Shown: positions 61,890 to 64,000 of the stretch, in pieces
Layout: every line of letters starts with the position of its first letter
Position numbering within the stretch: the first letter of the stretch is position 1
NCBI GenBank assembly: GCA_000156115.1
Contig: DS995276.1
Span: forward strand, 1,906,476 to 1,970,475
Length of the DNA: 64,000 nucleotides
From: Rhodobacteraceae bacterium HTCC2083
GTDB lineage: Bacteria; Pseudomonadota; Alphaproteobacteria; Rhodobacterales; Rhodobacteraceae
Reading direction: 5' to 3'
Made by a program: the position numbers and the translations under genes
Notes under the pieces: model-generated
What the model was told of the DNA's origin: nothing
The model's input: only the letters and a program-made list of their open reading frames with translations
The model's database searches: none

Positions 61890-62789
61890 TTATACTTGAA
61901 ACGGTTTCAAGCTTTCGGCAAATGCATTCATGAATTCCGACGTTATTGCCGATGGACGTTTTTGCGTTGGATGGACCAAGGAAAGTTTATGCGCGATTTT
62001 GGGTGAGAATGGTCTGCTTTCGATCTTGGAAGAGCCATAGTTAATCGCATCAAGCTCGCTTACCACAGCGACGCCAACGCCATGTGATACCAATTCGCAT
62101 GCCGCCGTGAATTGGCGCGTTTCCACCAAGCTTGTCAGAGGCACACTAGCGTCAAGAAACGCATTCGCGAGGCTTTTGAAAAATTCACTTTCGCGCCTAG
62201 TGTGAATCAGTTTTTCATCCGCAAGATCAGCGGGTGTGATCTCTGAAGATGAACTCAGGCGATGCCCCGTCGGGAAGATACAGACAGTACGCACATGGAT
62301 GTCTTTGCTCTCAACCGCTGAATGCCCTCGAAACCCGTCGGTGATACCGAAATCGAATTGCTCATCAATCATCCATTCCAAGATGCGTTCAGGGCGATCT
62401 GGCTCGATTGTGATGCTAACGCCGGGTCGATCTTTGAGAAAATTTGCTACGACCTCAGGCAAGTGACTGGTCGCAAAGCCGGGTAAGCAAGCAATGCGAA
62501 TGTGACCCGCTTTGCGCTGTGTAATACTTTGGCTCACCTCGCTGATCTGTTCCATGAGATCAAGCACGCGTTGAATGTCGGATTGCAAAAACCGCACTTC
62601 TTGAGTGGGCACCAATTTGCCATCACGGCGATCAAAAAGCGAAAACCCCAAGGACTGCCCTAAGTCTGCAAGTAGGCGACTGACCGCAGGTTGACTGATT
62701 CCTAATTCTTGCGCTGCACGTGTCACAGAACTGTATTGAGTCACTGCCATAAGGGCTTCGAACTGCCTCAATCGGAGTTTTTGCCGCAT
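61890..62789 (-). CDS. LysR-type transcriptional regulator
   Basis: This is a 299-residue LysR protein. The N-terminal helix-turn-helix is LRLRQFEALMAVTQYSSVTR through AAQELGISQPAVSRLLADLG (residues 4-43), and the ligand domain shows HIRIACLPGFATSHLPEVVA and LVSHGVGVAVVSELDAINYG. It is divergent from ugpB across 178 bases, the standard LysR arrangement, so it most likely controls the glycerol-3-phosphate importer. A perfect dyad lies in the shared gap. Confidence 0.9.
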   Translation of the reverse strand: MRQKLRLRQFEALMAVTQYSSVTRAAQELGISQPAVSRLLADLGQSLGFSLFDRRDGKLVPTQEVRFLQSDIQRVLDLMEQISEVSQSITQRKAGHIRIACLPGFATSHLPEVVANFLKDRPGVSITIEPDRPERILEWMIDEQFDFGITDGFRGHSAVESKDIHVRTVCIFPTGHRLSSSSEITPADLADEKLIHTRRESEFFKSLANAFLDASVPLTSLVETRQFTAACELVSHGVGVAVVSELDAINYGSSKIESRPFSPKIAHKLSLVHPTQKRPSAITSEFMNAFAESLKPFQV

Positions 62790-62821
62790 GATTTATTGCC
62801 CTTTGCTGAAAGTATGAAGTT

Positions 62822-62838
62822 TATAACGTTATGTTATA
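62822..62838. promoter_or_regulatory. Perfect 6-5-6 dyad, likely LysR box
   Basis: TATAAC (62822-62827) and GTTATA (62833-62838) are inverted around GTTAT, fitting the T-N11-A style of LysR sites. It sits 33 bases upstream of the LysR start and 130 bases from ugpB. Confidence 0.55.
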
Positions 62839-62967
62839 TTTTTTCAACATTTAGCGACCTTGCATTATGTAATCTGGCGTGTATCGTCTCGCGAATGACA
62901 AGTGATGCAGTTCAATGAACCACGCATCCTAATCAAACCGCACCCACCGTGGTGCATGGGAGGAACT

Positions 62968-64000
62968 ATGAAAAAGTCACTTATCGGCGCTTTGGCCGTA
63001 TCCACGATGATGACGCCAATCGCTGCGTTTGCACAAACCGAGGTGCAGTTCTGGCACGCATTTACAGGTCGCCTTGGCGAGTTGGTGAAACAACAAGTCG
63101 CGGATTTCAACGCATCTCAGGGCGACTACACAATCGTAGAAAGCCACAAAGGCAACTATTCTGAGACATTGAATTCCGGTATCGCTGCATTCCGCGCAGG
63201 CGAGCAGCCGCATATCTTGATGGTATTCGAGGTCGGCACAGCTACAATGATGGCCGCCCCGGGCGCGACACGTCCTGTCTACGAAGTCATGGCGCAAAGT
63301 GGCGCGAAGTTTGATCCAGACGCTTATATCGGTGCGGTCAAAGGGTATTATACAACGACAGGCGGCGACATGCTGTCCTTGCCTTTCAACTCATCCACCC
63401 CTGTTCTTTGGGTGAACCGCGATGCGATGGAAGCAGCAGGCGTTGATCCAGATACGGACCTCTCAACATGGCAAAACGTCGGCGCAACATTGGATGCTTT
63501 GAAAGCTGGCGGTGAAGAATGCCCACTCGTTACCGCTTGGCAAAGCTGGATCCACCTTGAGAACTTCTCCGCCTATCACGATGTGCCGTTTGCCTCGAAA
63601 GACAACGGCTTTGCGGGCACTGACACAGAGTTGATGCTAAACGGTGCAGCACAGGTCGCGCACCTCACGGCAATGGGTGAGTGGGCTGCAGATGGAAAAT
63701 TCATCTACACAGGTCGTCGCAACGAGGGTGGCGCAAACTTCCGCGCGGGTGATTGTGCGCTCTTCACGGAAAGCTCTGCGGGTTACGCGGGTATCTCTTC
63801 CGAGGCTGAATTCAAGTTTGATGTACGCCCGCTCCCATACTGGGAAGGCGTCGGCAATTCGCCACAGAACACCATCATCGGTGGTGCATCTTTGTGGGTT
63901 ATGGAAGGCCATGAGGATGCGGAATATAAGGGTGTGGGCGAGTTCCTGAGCTTTTTGTCCTCATCCGACGTTCAAGCGGCATGGCACCAGAACACAGGCT
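62968..64000 (+). CDS. ugpB: sn-Glycerol-3-phosphate binding protein UgpB (cut by window end)
   Basis: 344 codons are visible from the ATG at 62968 (GGGAGGA ribosome site), starting with a signal peptide (MKKSLIGALAVSTMMTPIAA, cleavage after AFA). It matches E. coli UgpB closely along its length: VQFWHAFTGRLGELV, KGNYSETLNSGIAAFRAGEQ, VFEVGTATMMA, PFNSSTPVLWVNRDA, LENFSAYHDVPFASKDNGF and IIGGASLWVMEG. The family binds glycerol-3-phosphate and glycerophosphocholine in the periplasm. Permease and ATPase genes are expected beyond the window. This is the second Ugp-type importer within 15 kb. Confidence 0.93.
   Translation, partial: MKKSLIGALAVSTMMTPIAAFAQTEVQFWHAFTGRLGELVKQQVADFNASQGDYTIVESHKGNYSETLNSGIAAFRAGEQPHILMVFEVGTATMMAAPGATRPVYEVMAQSGAKFDPDAYIGAVKGYYTTTGGDMLSLPFNSSTPVLWVNRDAMEAAGVDPDTDLSTWQNVGATLDALKAGGEECPLVTAWQSWIHLENFSAYHDVPFASKDNGFAGTDTELMLNGAAQVAHLTAMGEWAADGKFIYTGRRNEGGANFRAGDCALFTESSAGYAGISSEAEFKFDVRPLPYWEGVGNSPQNTIIGGASLWVMEGHEDAEYKGVGEFLSFLSSSDVQAAWHQNTG

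Overview
This is a gene-dense stretch of a marine alphaproteobacterial chromosome. The protein families and their arrangement point to the Rhodobacteraceae (Roseobacter group): complete trimethylamine/TMAO catabolism, tandem MerR regulators beside a DmdC-like acyl-CoA dehydrogenase, heterotetrameric sarcosine-oxidase-like genes, and many Ugp-type ABC transporters. No rRNA, tRNA or CRISPR array was seen.

1-10.2 kb is ordinary accessory metabolism: the start of an acyl-CoA dehydrogenase (cut by the window edge), two MerR regulators, two hotdog thioesterases, a MATE exporter, ArsC, PyrD, a DUF952 protein, a secreted nucleotidase, an SRAP protein and a cupredoxin-like secreted protein. Two genes here are broken (a gluzincin-like peptidase and a WrbA-like flavoprotein). 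10.2-12.2 kb is a less coding-dense patch with an orphan membrane/coiled-coil protein and an IS3 relic.

12.2-41.4 kb is a large methylated-amine island. It holds a TmoXWV-type ABC importer, a four-subunit N-methylglutamate dehydrogenase/sarcosine-oxidase-like enzyme (mgdABCD), an XRE-cupin regulator, dimethylamine monooxygenase (dmmDABC order), an Amt transporter with a small membrane partner, N-methylglutamate synthase (mgsABC), gamma-glutamylmethylamide synthetase (gmaS), trimethylamine monooxygenase (tmm), TMAO demethylase (tdm) and folD. Together these can take TMA or TMAO through DMA and MMA to ammonium and C1-tetrahydrofolate. A truncated haemoglobin and three uncharacterised small proteins are embedded in the island, along with a dead LysE gene. 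Decayed IS3-family pieces lie just outside both ends.

42-48.4 kb holds a solitary class II HMG-CoA reductase, a GST, an FMN-binding PPOX protein and an HxlR-controlled nitroreductase/Hsp31/FrnE stress operon. 48.5-59.1 kb looks like an organophosphate unit: HAD phosphatase, DeoR regulator, Ugp-like ABC importer, GpdQ/CpdA-like phosphodiesterase, Na/Pi transporter with a PhoU-like tail, and a Tat-exported CpdB. 59.1-64 kb holds dispersed repeats, an IS110 element, a DUF4389 protein and a LysR regulator divergent from a true UgpB, which is cut by the window end.

Sequence-level signals include several strong dyads in regulatory gaps (1776-1800, 49429-49462, 62822-62838), a T7-CCT motif shared by three methylamine promoters, and intercistronic hairpins that probably set subunit ratios inside operons.
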